Shown here in pieces: positions 49,945 to 59,370 of a DNA stretch of 64,000 bases. The DNA is taken from IMG/VR virus record IMGVR_UViG_3300042197_000642, positions 1 to 64,000 of that record, one strand, 5' to 3'. Source of the DNA: a virus. Made by a program: the position numbers and the translations under genes. Numbering within the stretch: the first letter of the stretch is position 1; each line of letters begins with the position of its first letter. Under the pieces are notes generated by a model, which had not been told where the DNA came from, did no database searches, and saw nothing but the letters and a program-made list of their open reading frames with translations.

Positions 49945-50089
49945 GTTTTAGCGCTTTCCTAAATCCATATACCGCCACTGCAGCTGCTAAGACTCTTGCG
50001 CCCGTAGATTTACCACCTTGTTGTGCCGCTCGGATCATTGCATCCATAAAGTCATCCGATGACGGTCCATCAACCCGATTAGAGGGCAT
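49928..50089 (-). CDS. Small basic protein (53 aa)
   Basis: ATG 50089 has a clear AAGGAGACTTGCT ribosome site. The product has a GKSTGARVLAAAVAVYGF helix and a lysine/arginine-rich end (RKALKRGKRK), like a small membrane- or DNA-associated peptide. The stop overlaps the next gene by 17 bases. Too small for the usual annotation cutoff, but well supported by the ribosome site. Confidence 0.6.
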   Translation of the reverse strand: MPSNRVDGPSSDDFMDAMIRAAQQGGKSTGARVLAAAVAVYGFRKALKRGKRK

Positions 50090-50174
50090 AGCAAGTCTCC
50101 TTCTGGAGTGGCAAAGTAAAGCGCATTTGTCTTACCGTAGAAACCGCATGGCTTCTACATACACAGGATAAAGC

Positions 50175-50197
50175 AAAAGGCCCCCTTGCGGGGGCCT
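50175..50197 (-). terminator. Intrinsic terminator
   Basis: On the minus strand an 8-bp GC-only stem (AGGCCCCC 50178-50185 with GGGGGCCT 50190-50197) and a 4-base loop are followed by a short T-tract. It follows the four tiny basic genes and separates them from the neck/tail operon. Confidence 0.8.
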
Positions 50198-50237
50198 AAA
50201 GACTAATCTTTCTTTGACTTCTTTTCTTTCTTTTCTT

Positions 50238-50378
50238 TTACTTTTTCTTTCTTACCATAGAAGACTTCTTCTTATTTGCAGGAGCACCCTTCTTTGCAGC
50301 AAACTTCTTGTTCGCTGCCTTCAGAGTCTTCATCCCGTGCTTGTCTTTTGGACGACCACAACCGCAAGTCGCGCACAT
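50238..50378 (-). CDS. Tiny Cys/Lys-rich protein, third MCAxCGC copy (46 aa)
   Basis: Begins MCATCGCGRPKDKHGMKT, so it has three cysteines in the first seven residues, and ends in a lysine-rich basic tail. The ATG overlaps the stop of the second copy (TAATG). Same N-terminus as the two upstream frames, so these are tandem paralogues. Metal and nucleic-acid binding is inferred. Confidence 0.6.
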   Translation of the reverse strand: MCATCGCGRPKDKHGMKTLKAANKKFAAKKGAPANKKKSSMVRKKK

Positions 50379-50515
50379 TACTTCTTCTTTTTCTTCTTGG
50401 CTTTACAATTTTTGCAAGTACAATTCTTACCTTTGGTGCATTTAGAAGTATTTGCTGCTGGAGCCTTTTTTGCAACCTTTTTAATGTTTCCCATACAGCC
50501 GCAAGTAGCGCACAT
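50378..50515 (-). CDS. Tiny Cys/Lys-rich protein, second MCAxCGC copy (45 aa)
   Basis: Begins MCATCGCMGNIKK and has a second cysteine cluster (C...CTCKNC at about 26-37) before a run of six lysines. Seven cysteines in 45 residues suggest a metallothionein- or zinc-knuckle-like metal site with a DNA- or RNA-binding tail. The ATG overlaps the stop of the first copy and its own stop overlaps the third copy. Confidence 0.6.
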   Translation of the reverse strand: MCATCGCMGNIKKVAKKAPAANTSKCTKGKNCTCKNCKAKKKKKK

Positions 50516-50703
50516 TATTTCTTCTTCTTTCCACGTAGGGCAGCAAAATCAGAGCCCTCTAACTTGCCGTCTTTGTCTACATCTAACTTCTTTTGCTTAG
50601 ACGACATGCCTTTTGAAGCAGACTTCTTAGCAGCTTTCTTCTTAGGTCCTTTGCCAAATCCTGGTTGACCTTTCTTTTTACCACAGCCACACATTGCGCA
50701 CAT
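50515..50703 (-). CDS. Tiny Cys/Lys-rich protein with EF-hand-like loop, first MCAxCGC copy (62 aa)
   Basis: Begins MCAMCGCGKKKGQ, then Lys/Ala/Gly-rich histone-like text, then DVDKDGKLEGSD (residues about 41-52), a perfect 12-residue EF-hand calcium loop with acidic positions 1, 3, 5 and 12 and Gly6. It ends RGKKKK. The combination of Cys cluster, basic stretch and EF-hand loop is unusual. It is coupled to the other two copies by TAATG overlaps. Confidence 0.6.
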   Translation of the reverse strand: MCAMCGCGKKKGQPGFGKGPKKKAAKKSASKGMSSKQKKLDVDKDGKLEGSDFAALRGKKKK

Positions 50704-50705
50704 AG

Positions 50706-50876
50706 TTACTTTCCTGTTCTCTTGTATCGGATAGTTGCTTTTGGTTTTCTAACGATTCCACCTTTTTTACGGCGAACCTTTGCTCCACCTGTATCGTACT
50801 TACTTCCGGTTAGAGCAATACTGACTGCCTTAGTAGGTTGTTTACCCACTGATTGACCAATTCGTTTTTTAGCCAT
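50706..50876 (-). CDS. Small very basic protein (56 aa)
   Basis: Starts at ATG 50876 after a GAAAGGTTAC ribosome site. Lys/Arg/Gly-rich throughout, with motifs such as KVRRKKGGIVRKPKATIRY. It resembles ribosomal-protein-like or DNA-condensing peptides. It heads the series of tiny basic genes and is probably part of the same small operon. The function is unknown. Confidence 0.55.
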   Translation of the reverse strand: MAKKRIGQSVGKQPTKAVSIALTGSKYDTGGAKVRRKKGGIVRKPKATIRYKRTGK

Positions 50877-50886
50877 TGTAACCTTT

Positions 50887-51399
50887 CTAAACTTGTGCGT
50901 AACTTAAAAACTGAGCGTCATTAACCATTTCATCAGGCATTACCTGTTGCATATCAACTGTAACAATAGTATATCTTTCAGAAACAATACCGGCGTTCTG
51001 AACTTTAAATGGACGGTATACCTGTCCTTTCCAGATCACACGGTCTCGTGTAGTTGCGTCTGTTGATGCAATAATTCCAGGGTTCATGCGCTCTAAGTCG
51101 TCTACGTTCATTGTTAGATGTAAAGTATCAGTATTGTAGAAACCGCGATCACTTTGTAAGACTTGACCTTGTGTAATAGTAGCTCTAATTACTGGAACTT
51201 TAACTGGAGATTTCCATACACGACCAGCTCCTACAGCCTCAACATCATAAAGAGAATCTTTTGTAGAAACGTCAGGCCTGTACACCCACCAGTCTGCCAC
51301 AGTACCAGCAGGATTAGTTAAGTCTGAGGTAATACCATCACTAATTGAATCTAATTCAAAATCAGAATCAAAACGACCACCAGGGGTGTACCCACGCAT
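50887..51399 (-). CDS. Head-tail connector/neck-like protein (170 aa)
   Basis: A beta-rich protein with WWVYRPDVSTKDSLYDVEAVG early and VLQSDRGFYNTDTLHLTMN and DRVIWKGQVYRPFKVQNAG later; such text is typical of a phage head-closure or head-tail adaptor beta barrel. It overlaps the glycosyltransferase by one base. The head genes would be expected further to the right, outside the window, except that fibres intervene. Confidence is moderate. Confidence 0.5.
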   Translation of the reverse strand: MRGYTPGGRFDSDFELDSISDGITSDLTNPAGTVADWWVYRPDVSTKDSLYDVEAVGAGRVWKSPVKVPVIRATITQGQVLQSDRGFYNTDTLHLTMNVDDLERMNPGIIASTDATTRDRVIWKGQVYRPFKVQNAGIVSERYTIVTVDMQQVMPDEMVNDAQFLSYAQV

Positions 51400-52463
51400 T
51401 AAATCTCCTCAGCAGTATAGAACTCTAGGTTACGCTTTAATCTTTCATCTGTGGGGTTGAGCTCAATTGCTTTTTTACCGTACTCTAAAGCTTTGTTTCT
51501 ATTACCTAAATGGTATTGGCTTAGCGCAGCAAAGTCGTATGGGTTTGGCCCCCAAGCAAACTCTTCACATAAATAGTCTAAAGGTTTTTCTTTAATACTT
51601 AACGCGGCTTCAGCCATCTTAAGACAAGAACCCCAAATCTCTTCTTTGTAATAAAGTTCCGACAACTCTACTAAAGCTTCTCTTCTTGTTGGGTCTTCAT
51701 TATGCGCTTTTAGTAACCACTCTTCTTTTACCGTAAAATTATCATCCATTTTTGCTATGTACCTCATAGAAGCGGCTCGTTCAGGTTTCCATACAGCTGT
51801 TTGTAAACTTAAATGCCTTTTAAACTCTTTTGTTGATTCTTCGTATTGACCATAGAAATATAGCTCTCTTGCATAATAAAATGCATTTCTATCATTAAAT
51901 GGGTTTTCTATAGTAGACACCTTTAGTAAAGGAAGGTACTGACTTCTAGGTTTTGAGTTATCAGCTTTATGATGTATTTCTAGCTCAGTCCACTCTTGGG
52001 TTTCTACAAAACCATGTGCGGGCGCTACTACTTCATGCACTGGATGCTTCCAAATATAACCAAATCTAGTATGTATCTTTTCTCCACTAAACTGAAGTCC
52101 CGGACTTCCATCTTGATTAAAGTTCCAAGTAAACTTGTATCTTGGTCTTGTAATATTTAACTTAAATACTTTTTCTAACTCCGGTCTCCAACCATCTACC
52201 AATAGCTCATCCATGTCCAAAGCAATACAATAATCAATATCATTAGGTAAAACGGCTAAAGATACGTTTCTAGCAACATCAAATCGCCATGGGTTTATAA
52301 AAGATTTAACTACAACTATTCCTAAGGATTCTGCAATTTCAACTGTTTTGTCTGTAGAACCTGTATCTAGTATTAAATGATAATCTGCATCTTTTGAAGA
52401 CTCATACCAACGTTTAACAAATTGCTCTTCATTTAGAGCTATGGTGTATACGGCTATCTTCAC
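51399..52463 (-). CDS. Family 2 glycosyltransferase with TPR-like C-terminus (354 aa)
   Basis: The N-terminal GT-A domain has IAVYTIALNEEQFVKRWYES, DTGSTDKTVEIA and the metal-binding ALDMDELLVDGW (DxD). C-terminal helices about 235-345 read as tetratricopeptide-like repeats. Enzymes of this kind are scattered through bacterial surface-sugar loci and some phages. Here, inside the structural cluster, it could glycosylate phage virion proteins or alter the host surface. The substrate is unknown. Confidence 0.8.
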   Translation of the reverse strand: MKIAVYTIALNEEQFVKRWYESSKDADYHLILDTGSTDKTVEIAESLGIVVVKSFINPWRFDVARNVSLAVLPNDIDYCIALDMDELLVDGWRPELEKVFKLNITRPRYKFTWNFNQDGSPGLQFSGEKIHTRFGYIWKHPVHEVVAPAHGFVETQEWTELEIHHKADNSKPRSQYLPLLKVSTIENPFNDRNAFYYARELYFYGQYEESTKEFKRHLSLQTAVWKPERAASMRYIAKMDDNFTVKEEWLLKAHNEDPTRREALVELSELYYKEEIWGSCLKMAEAALSIKEKPLDYLCEEFAWGPNPYDFAALSQYHLGNRNKALEYGKKAIELNPTDERLKRNLEFYTAEEI

Positions 52464-52481
52464 GCCGTAAAGTCTATCAGG

Positions 52482-52628
52482 CTATTCTTCTAAGGATGCT
52501 AACTCTTCGTTAGCCGCAGATGGGCTTACGTGGTCGTACCCAATGATTTCATTTGTTTCGCTATCACGAACCTCAAATACCTCGACGCCACTTGGCTCTA
52601 CTCTAATACTTGTTTTTATTACTGACAT
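52482..52628 (-). CDS. Small acidic hypothetical protein (48 aa)
   Basis: ATG 52628 overlaps the stop of the collagen-like fibre gene (TAATG) and has GGAAGGTTCTCATA upstream. A beta-strand N-terminus and an Asp/Glu-rich C-terminus. It sits between the fibre and glycosyltransferase genes. No family recognised. Confidence 0.5.
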   Translation of the reverse strand: MSVIKTSIRVEPSGVEVFEVRDSETNEIIGYDHVSPSAANEELASLEE

Positions 52629-53461
52629 TATGAGAACCTTCCCCAGAAAGCCGTTTGACCGGCGGTTGGTGTTATTGTTGTTGGTAGGTCAGATTGAGAT
52701 GATGCAAAAGAACGAAGTATTGGGTTTAAGCTAACCATAGAAACTGGGATTAAACCCGCACCAGCTAAGTAAGCGTTTCCAGGAGTACCACCTACAACAA
52801 TGATACCTAGGGCGTATCTAAGACCACGTTGAATAGTGTAAGCGGATGGAAAGCCTCCGGTAGTATTAAATGATCTAGTGTAAAGAGTATTTACTGCACT
52901 AAAAATAGTAGTGTCGTTTGCGGTACGTGCTACCAGTGTTAGCTGACCTGTTGTTTCATTTACTGTGTACAAACCAAATCTAATTAGAGATGCACCTGTC
53001 GTTACGACACCAGCTGAAGACACGCTAATATTGCTTACGTTTACTGTGTTCATATGAGTAAAGTATGTAAAATATGCAGTTCCAGATGTAATAAGAGCGT
53101 TACCAGTAGAGTATCTTGGAGTTACATCTACCGCATCGATTCCGTATCCAAGGTTATCTTCTAAGTTTTCTGTTACCACATAGTGTTCATCAAGCGTTGT
53201 TTTTAAAGCATTTACGTCTAAGGCAACTGTTTGTGTTGGGCTATCGTATGTAATTGGTGAAGTTGCTACTGCTATCCCAGCGGGTCCAGTAGGGCCAGTT
53301 GGTCCGGTTGGACCTGTATCACCTATGTCGCCTTGAGGACCTGTTGGTCCAACTGCGCTTGTACGAACAAGACGCCAAGCAGTTCCAGTCCATTGGTATG
53401 TTTGACCTAAATAAGAGTACGTCTGACCACTCGTCGGTGAACTTGGAAAATCAATAGGCAT
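52628..53461 (-). CDS. Tail fibre with short collagen-like segment (277 aa)
   Basis: Opens with MPIDFPSSPTSGQTYSYLGQTYQWTG...WRLV, an anchor module shared with the 96-aa protein at 55139. [20 protein letters not shown] collagen-like stretch (about 38-61) is followed by a beta-rich globular head. Gly-X-Y repeats form trimeric stalks in phage fibres. It is the first of three neighbouring collagen-like genes. Confidence 0.75.
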   Translation of the reverse strand: MPIDFPSSPTSGQTYSYLGQTYQWTGTAWRLVRTSAVGPTGPQGDIGDTGPTGPTGPTGPAGIAVATSPITYDSPTQTVALDVNALKTTLDEHYVVTENLEDNLGYGIDAVDVTPRYSTGNALITSGTAYFTYFTHMNTVNVSNISVSSAGVVTTGASLIRFGLYTVNETTGQLTLVARTANDTTIFSAVNTLYTRSFNTTGGFPSAYTIQRGLRYALGIIVVGGTPGNAYLAGAGLIPVSMVSLNPILRSFASSQSDLPTTITPTAGQTAFWGRFS

Positions 53462-53471
53462 TTATATCTCC

Positions 53472-55138
<1,667 letters not shown>

Positions 55139-55139
<1 letters not shown>

Positions 55140-55429
55140 TAGTCGTTTACCCCTCCACAATCAACTGGGTCTAACCCACCGTATTCACTAGTTGGCGTTC
55201 CAGCATCTACGTTTTGAAACAATGGACCTTGTGCTCCAGTTGGACCAGTTACTCCTTGAGAGCCCGTAGGCCCAGTAGGTCCCTGAGTTCCTTGTGGACC
55301 GGTTGGTCCTGTAGGACCGACAACTTGTGTGGTTTTAATTAACCAAACACTGCCATCCCAATACCATGTATGGGTGCCAACAGTAAACTCTTCATTTAGT
55401 GCTGGACTATTTGGAAAGTCTATTGGCAT
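55139..55429 (-). CDS. Short collagen-like tail protein (96 aa)
   Basis: Begins [18 protein letters not shown]...[11 protein letters not shown], the same anchor as the 277-aa fibre, then [16 protein letters not shown] repeats and a short end with one cysteine (VDCGGVND). It looks like an anchor plus stalk without a head. It follows a terminator on the same strand and is coupled to the long fibre by TAATG. Confidence 0.7.
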
Positions 55430-55445
55430 CGTAATCCTTTAAACA

Positions 55446-55474
55446 ACTAAGGGGAGGAAAGTCCTCCCCTTAAT
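55446..55474 (-). terminator. Hairpin terminator
   Basis: An 11-bp perfect stem (TAAGGGGAGGA 55448-55458 with TCCTCCCCTTA 55462-55472) with a 3-base loop lies between the LamG-like tail protein and the collagen-like genes. The T-run after it is weak, so termination may be partial and set relative fibre levels. Confidence 0.7.
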
Positions 55475-55488
55475 TATAAGCCCATTAT

Positions 55489-57141
55489 TTAGTTAACGTA
55501 GCCGAAGGTACGTTGCTCTTCAGGATATGGCCTTAAGTAGGTTAGAGTTGGCATGTAATGACCGTTTCTATCCTTACCACCAAATCCAAATCTTCTGTTT
55601 ATAAGAATTACTGGCGCTTGTCCAGGAATATCAAAAACTTGCCAGGCTTCAAATAAACTTTGATCTGGGTATTCTGGCTCTAAACAATAGAAGTTTGAGT
55701 AGTACCACTCATCGCTTTTACCAATAAGTGCTGAGTTCCAAACTCGGTATTGTTTCCAAGAAGAAGATCCTCCGGAAAGATCCCAGTTTGTTTCTCTCTG
55801 TATATTTCCAAACTCCGCAAGGTTGAATGCTTTACCAGTATTAGTCTTGTTGTTAGTAATACGAGCACGGATATCTGCGTTACGCCATGATCCATTCCAA
55901 CGACCTGAAAGGTTAGTTGCTTTGATGTAGAAGTTCCAGAATTGGTTCTCTTGGTCATCAGTAACAGCAGCAAACTGAATACGAGAGTCATCTTTCATAT
56001 TAGTTGGAGTTGTTTTTGCTGCATGTGCAATCTGCTCATCATCTGATAATGCAACTTCGTATAGAAGGAACTGTTCAATAGCACCTTCCCAATGGTTTCC
56101 TGGGGTTGCGTCATGCCCTAAGTGTAAGGTGGAGAAAGAGCCACCAGGAGCAGCGTTTGAGCCTGAAGCTGTTGTTACTACAGCTGCACCATTAATTGAA
56201 TAAAACAATTTAATATTAGTTTTACTCATTGTAAAGCCAACCCATAGGTAATCACCTGGGTTTAGATTTACACCGCTTGCGTTAATAGTTCCACCAGAAG
56301 CAGCTAAGCTTAAAGTAGTTGTAGACTTTGAGTAAGTAAGTGTTGCTGTACTAACTCCGGTCATTGCAAATATAGTAGTAATAGGTGCGCCAGTTTGACC
56401 ACCAGAACCTACTCTTGTCCAGAAATTACCTGAAATAGGTACTGGCAATTCAATTGAGCTACCGTGTCCTAAAGTTAAGTTATAAGTTAATTGTCCGGCA
56501 CCATAAGTATAAGTTGTGGTTGTACTGTTTTCGTCATTAAAATCAAGGGCTGTACGAGTTGAGTTAATTAACTCTGCCTGTGACCAGTAGACCTCAACAC
56601 CATTTTGAGTTACAGTACCATCACCAACAACAAGTACAACTTTTCTAAAGTTAGAGCCGGCAAATGTGCTAGTAACATTAATACGTTTTGTTACGTTTGC
56701 GTCTAACGAAATGTTACCGCTATCTGCTGTGTCAAGTACGGTAGTTCCACCGGCGTCAGTTCCTAAAATACGGATAGACACTGTTGTAGCTACGTTAGAT
56801 GTTACATAAACTGAAGCTGATGTAGAGAACGCAGAGCCTAAGTTAATAACATCAGATGTTAAAAGGCCTTGAACTGAGGTTGTTAGAAAACGTGCTGAGT
56901 AGTAACCAGATACTCCGCGCTTACCTTGAGTAACCCAGAATGAACCACCAGAGGCTGTCCAGTATGAACCGTTACGGAAAGCTCCGTTTTGCAGATAATC
57001 GGTGCGGCTAAGCATGGTAACAACACCAGCGTTAAATTTACATGGAAGCATGTTCACACGGGTTGCTGTAGTGGCTTGTGCTTGTCGGTAAAACTCTACC
57101 GGGTACACCCGCATAGTGTTATTTAGGGTACCTTGAGACAT
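55489..57141 (-). CDS. Tail protein with LamG/concanavalin-like domain (550 aa)
   Basis: N-terminal beta regions are followed by a jelly-roll segment (about residues 190-375: FNDENSTTTTYTYGAGQL, LHLGHDATPGNHWEGAIEQFLLYEVALSDDEQIAHA), which is a LamG/concanavalin-like lectin fold used for glycan binding. The C-terminus contains QFAAVTDDQENQFWNFYIKATN and ends in FGYVN. It is located with the other adhesins and ends the upstream operon before a terminator. It is probably a receptor-binding fibre head. Confidence 0.65.
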   Translation of the reverse strand: MSQGTLNNTMRVYPVEFYRQAQATTATRVNMLPCKFNAGVVTMLSRTDYLQNGAFRNGSYWTASGGSFWVTQGKRGVSGYYSARFLTTSVQGLLTSDVINLGSAFSTSASVYVTSNVATTVSIRILGTDAGGTTVLDTADSGNISLDANVTKRINVTSTFAGSNFRKVVLVVGDGTVTQNGVEVYWSQAELINSTRTALDFNDENSTTTTYTYGAGQLTYNLTLGHGSSIELPVPISGNFWTRVGSGGQTGAPITTIFAMTGVSTATLTYSKSTTTLSLAASGGTINASGVNLNPGDYLWVGFTMSKTNIKLFYSINGAAVVTTASGSNAAPGGSFSTLHLGHDATPGNHWEGAIEQFLLYEVALSDDEQIAHAAKTTPTNMKDDSRIQFAAVTDDQENQFWNFYIKATNLSGRWNGSWRNADIRARITNNKTNTGKAFNLAEFGNIQRETNWDLSGGSSSWKQYRVWNSALIGKSDEWYYSNFYCLEPEYPDQSLFEAWQVFDIPGQAPVILINRRFGFGGKDRNGHYMPTLTYLRPYPEEQRTFGYVN

Positions 57142-57551
57142 TAGTTACTCTCCTCTTCTTTAGGGTACTTCTCTTTAACTGCTTTAATTCTAGCGTCAAT
57201 TTCTTTAATTGGCTTGTCATTTCCTTGACGAGCATCATAAAGGGCTGCTAGTTGGTCTGCAGCTGACGGGTACTCCAGAATTCTATCGTTTATAATCATT
57301 TGACCTTTTATTGCTTCTTTTGCTGCTTTTTGGTCTTCAGTCTCTTCAATGTTATAAACTGTAACTGTGATCTCTGGGTCTGTTGGTTCGCCTTGGAATC
57401 CGTATTCACTAGTAACGTTTAGCTCAACGTTCTCTGGTGTTTCTACGTCTTCTGGCTTTTCGCTGTAGATTACTTCTAAAACAGGAGCCTCTACTACCTC
57501 AGGGGCTGGCACAATTGGTGCATCTAATTCATTGTTAATATCTTCTGACAT
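57141..57551 (-). CDS. Acidic tail-cluster protein (136 aa)
   Basis: The first 60 residues are Pro/Glu/Val rich and disordered; the rest is helical (EDQKAAKEAIKGQMIINDRI, ADQLAALYDARQG). It overlaps the lectin-like gene by one base. A fibre-assembly chaperone is conceivable, because such small acidic helical proteins often accompany fibres, but there is no direct evidence. Confidence 0.5.
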   Translation of the reverse strand: MSEDINNELDAPIVPAPEVVEAPVLEVIYSEKPEDVETPENVELNVTSEYGFQGEPTDPEITVTVYNIEETEDQKAAKEAIKGQMIINDRILEYPSAADQLAALYDARQGNDKPIKEIDARIKAVKEKYPKEEESN

Positions 57552-57559
57552 ATTTCCTC

Positions 57560-58306
57560 CTATTTAATTCCGTATATAGCAACCCAAGATTGCGGGTGCA
57601 AATACCCAGATTCAGCTTGAATCCAAATTCTATGAATAGGCCTTGAATTTCTGTTTGAGTCACCTTCGTTAGCTTGGTTCCAACCATAACCATAAGATTG
57701 GTAGCCTATCTCTTCTTGGGTTCTCCAACCTATCCAGTGATGTACGTTTTGTTCTCTACTATAGCCAGGTATATGAATTTCGGTATAGCCTGAGTTGTAG
57801 TTATCAGGGCTATAATATCTACCTATGTAATACCTATCAGCGTTATCTACGTTTTGAGTAGACGTACCCGTGTAAGCCCAACGACTATAATGTCCAGTGT
57901 TACCGCTTCCACTATAGTTATTAAAGCGCATAGAAACCCAGTTAGGGTAAGTACCGCGTTCTCCATAAAACTCACCTTTAATTACTAATGTTCTATAAGT
58001 TTGTGGAATAAAGTTAAACTCCAACTGATGCATGTTATGGCCATCATTAGTTCCGTTTGCTAATCTGTAACCAGCACGGTTGTCAGTATCTAACTTCATA
58101 CTATTTTTTGGATCCCACATAGCTAACAATACGTAATCTTTAGCCTGCCAAGCAAATTGTTTTTCATACGCTTGTTGTTGAGTTTCAGGATACTTTGGGT
58201 CAAGACTTTGCCATGAGTAGTCACCATCTTGGCTTGAGTTCTTTACCAATACATCCCAACGTTTACCGCCGTGCTTTATTGGATCTGGATTAAACGTATT
58301 AGCCAT
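57560..58306 (-). CDS. Tail fibre/adhesin, aromatic-rich (248 aa)
   Basis: A longer frame starts at 58348, but ATG 58306 follows GGAGGTCGCATAAC and begins MANTFNPDPIKHGGKRWDVLV just after the upstream stop. Very rich in Trp, Tyr and Asn, with one beta-sandwich-like domain. The composition is typical of carbohydrate-binding appendage tips. No specific family recognised. Confidence 0.6.
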   Translation of the reverse strand: MANTFNPDPIKHGGKRWDVLVKNSSQDGDYSWQSLDPKYPETQQQAYEKQFAWQAKDYVLLAMWDPKNSMKLDTDNRAGYRLANGTNDGHNMHQLEFNFIPQTYRTLVIKGEFYGERGTYPNWVSMRFNNYSGSGNTGHYSRWAYTGTSTQNVDNADRYYIGRYYSPDNYNSGYTEIHIPGYSREQNVHHWIGWRTQEEIGYQSYGYGWNQANEGDSNRNSRPIHRIWIQAESGYLHPQSWVAIYGIK

Positions 58307-58307
58307 G

Positions 58308-59369
58308 TTATGCGACCTCCGCGCCAAATAGATTAAAGTTAATTTCACCAGAGTCTGCCGCTACATACAATTTATCTCCAGCTGACAAGGTGATTCCTTG
58401 TCCAAGTGTACGGCTTTGACGAGGGGATACCTGCTCATCAAATGCAATAAAGTGGTCTAGTGATAGGTTTTCAAATGATGTTCCAGATGGAAGAATTGCA
58501 ATTCTGTATGGAGAGTTAATTTTTCCTGCATTTGTTACAACAATAGAAGAAACCATTGTTGAAGTCGAGGCTGGAACTGTGTATAGAAGTGTTTGAGGGC
58601 CAGCAAATGAACGGCCTGTATATGACTTATTTACATCTCCCAAGAAGCCATTACGACGCTTATCAAATGGAGCAAGATATGTCATGTCCGGAACATCTGG
58701 GTTAAATGGAGCCTCAGCATACTCTCTGTAACGGCCAAAATATAAATCATCAAACATATGATAGATATTATCTGCTGATGTTTTATAGAAAGCAAAACTT
58801 ACATATGAAGTACGACCATCTGTAGTCATTGTAGTAAATATTCTTTGCCATTTATTAGTACCACCAGTATTAGCGTAATCTGCAGAGAAATCAAGATCAT
58901 TGCCAGTAACATATCTGTAATCTTCATCCCATTGATGAATACGGAAACGGTAGGTAGATGCTGTGTTAGAACTCCAACGCATTAAACTAAATCCATAGTT
59001 GTATTGCTGCTGAGCAGATACTGGAACTAGATCCTCTGGATATGGGCAAAGCGTAGTTTGGTTTACGCCTCTAAATGGATCCCATCCGGTATACAAAGCA
59101 ACAGCACGAGAGTCATCAGCTGAAAATTGTGCACATATATCACTTCCCCAAGTATTTGGGTAAATAGCAGGCTCACTAGTTGAGCTGTTTAGTAACGCCT
59201 CACTTAAATAATATCTAATGTATGGAGTTGAGTTTCTTGAGTCAGTCGTCATTTTCCAACCTTCAATTGAACGTTGTTCAAAAGACGGGTTCTTAACGTA
59301 GTTAATGATTTCAGGAGGACGAGCTGCAGAAGGTCTTACCTGTGCTAATGATTTATAATTAAATGCCAT
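58308..59369 (-). CDS. Tail adhesin, paralogue of the next gene (353 aa)
   Basis: Contains a carbohydrate-binding-module-like N-terminal half (NPSFEQRSIEGW...) and a C-terminal half with DKRRNGFLGDVNKSYTGRSFAGP and ITLSAGDKLYVAADSGEINFNLFGAE. The C-terminal 130 residues are strikingly similar to those of the adjacent 355-aa gene, so the two arose by tandem duplication. It probably works as a receptor-binding or decoration protein. Confidence 0.65.
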   Translation of the reverse strand: MAFNYKSLAQVRPSAARPPEIINYVKNPSFEQRSIEGWKMTTDSRNSTPYIRYYLSEALLNSSTSEPAIYPNTWGSDICAQFSADDSRAVALYTGWDPFRGVNQTTLCPYPEDLVPVSAQQQYNYGFSLMRWSSNTASTYRFRIHQWDEDYRYVTGNDLDFSADYANTGGTNKWQRIFTTMTTDGRTSYVSFAFYKTSADNIYHMFDDLYFGRYREYAEAPFNPDVPDMTYLAPFDKRRNGFLGDVNKSYTGRSFAGPQTLLYTVPASTSTMVSSIVVTNAGKINSPYRIAILPSGTSFENLSLDHFIAFDEQVSPRQSRTLGQGITLSAGDKLYVAADSGEINFNLFGAEVA

Positions 59370-59370
59370 G

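Noticed and set aside
49932-50171. 79-aa plus-strand ORF
   Set aside because: It is antisense to the well-supported 53-aa minus-strand gene with AAGGAG and runs into the terminator region.
50214-50668. Two plus-strand ORFs (128 and 130 aa) and a minus-strand 67-aa ORF at 50272-50475
   Set aside because: They are alternative frames of the three MCAxCGC micro-genes. Their Phe/Ser/Leu-rich sequence is the mirror of lysine codons.
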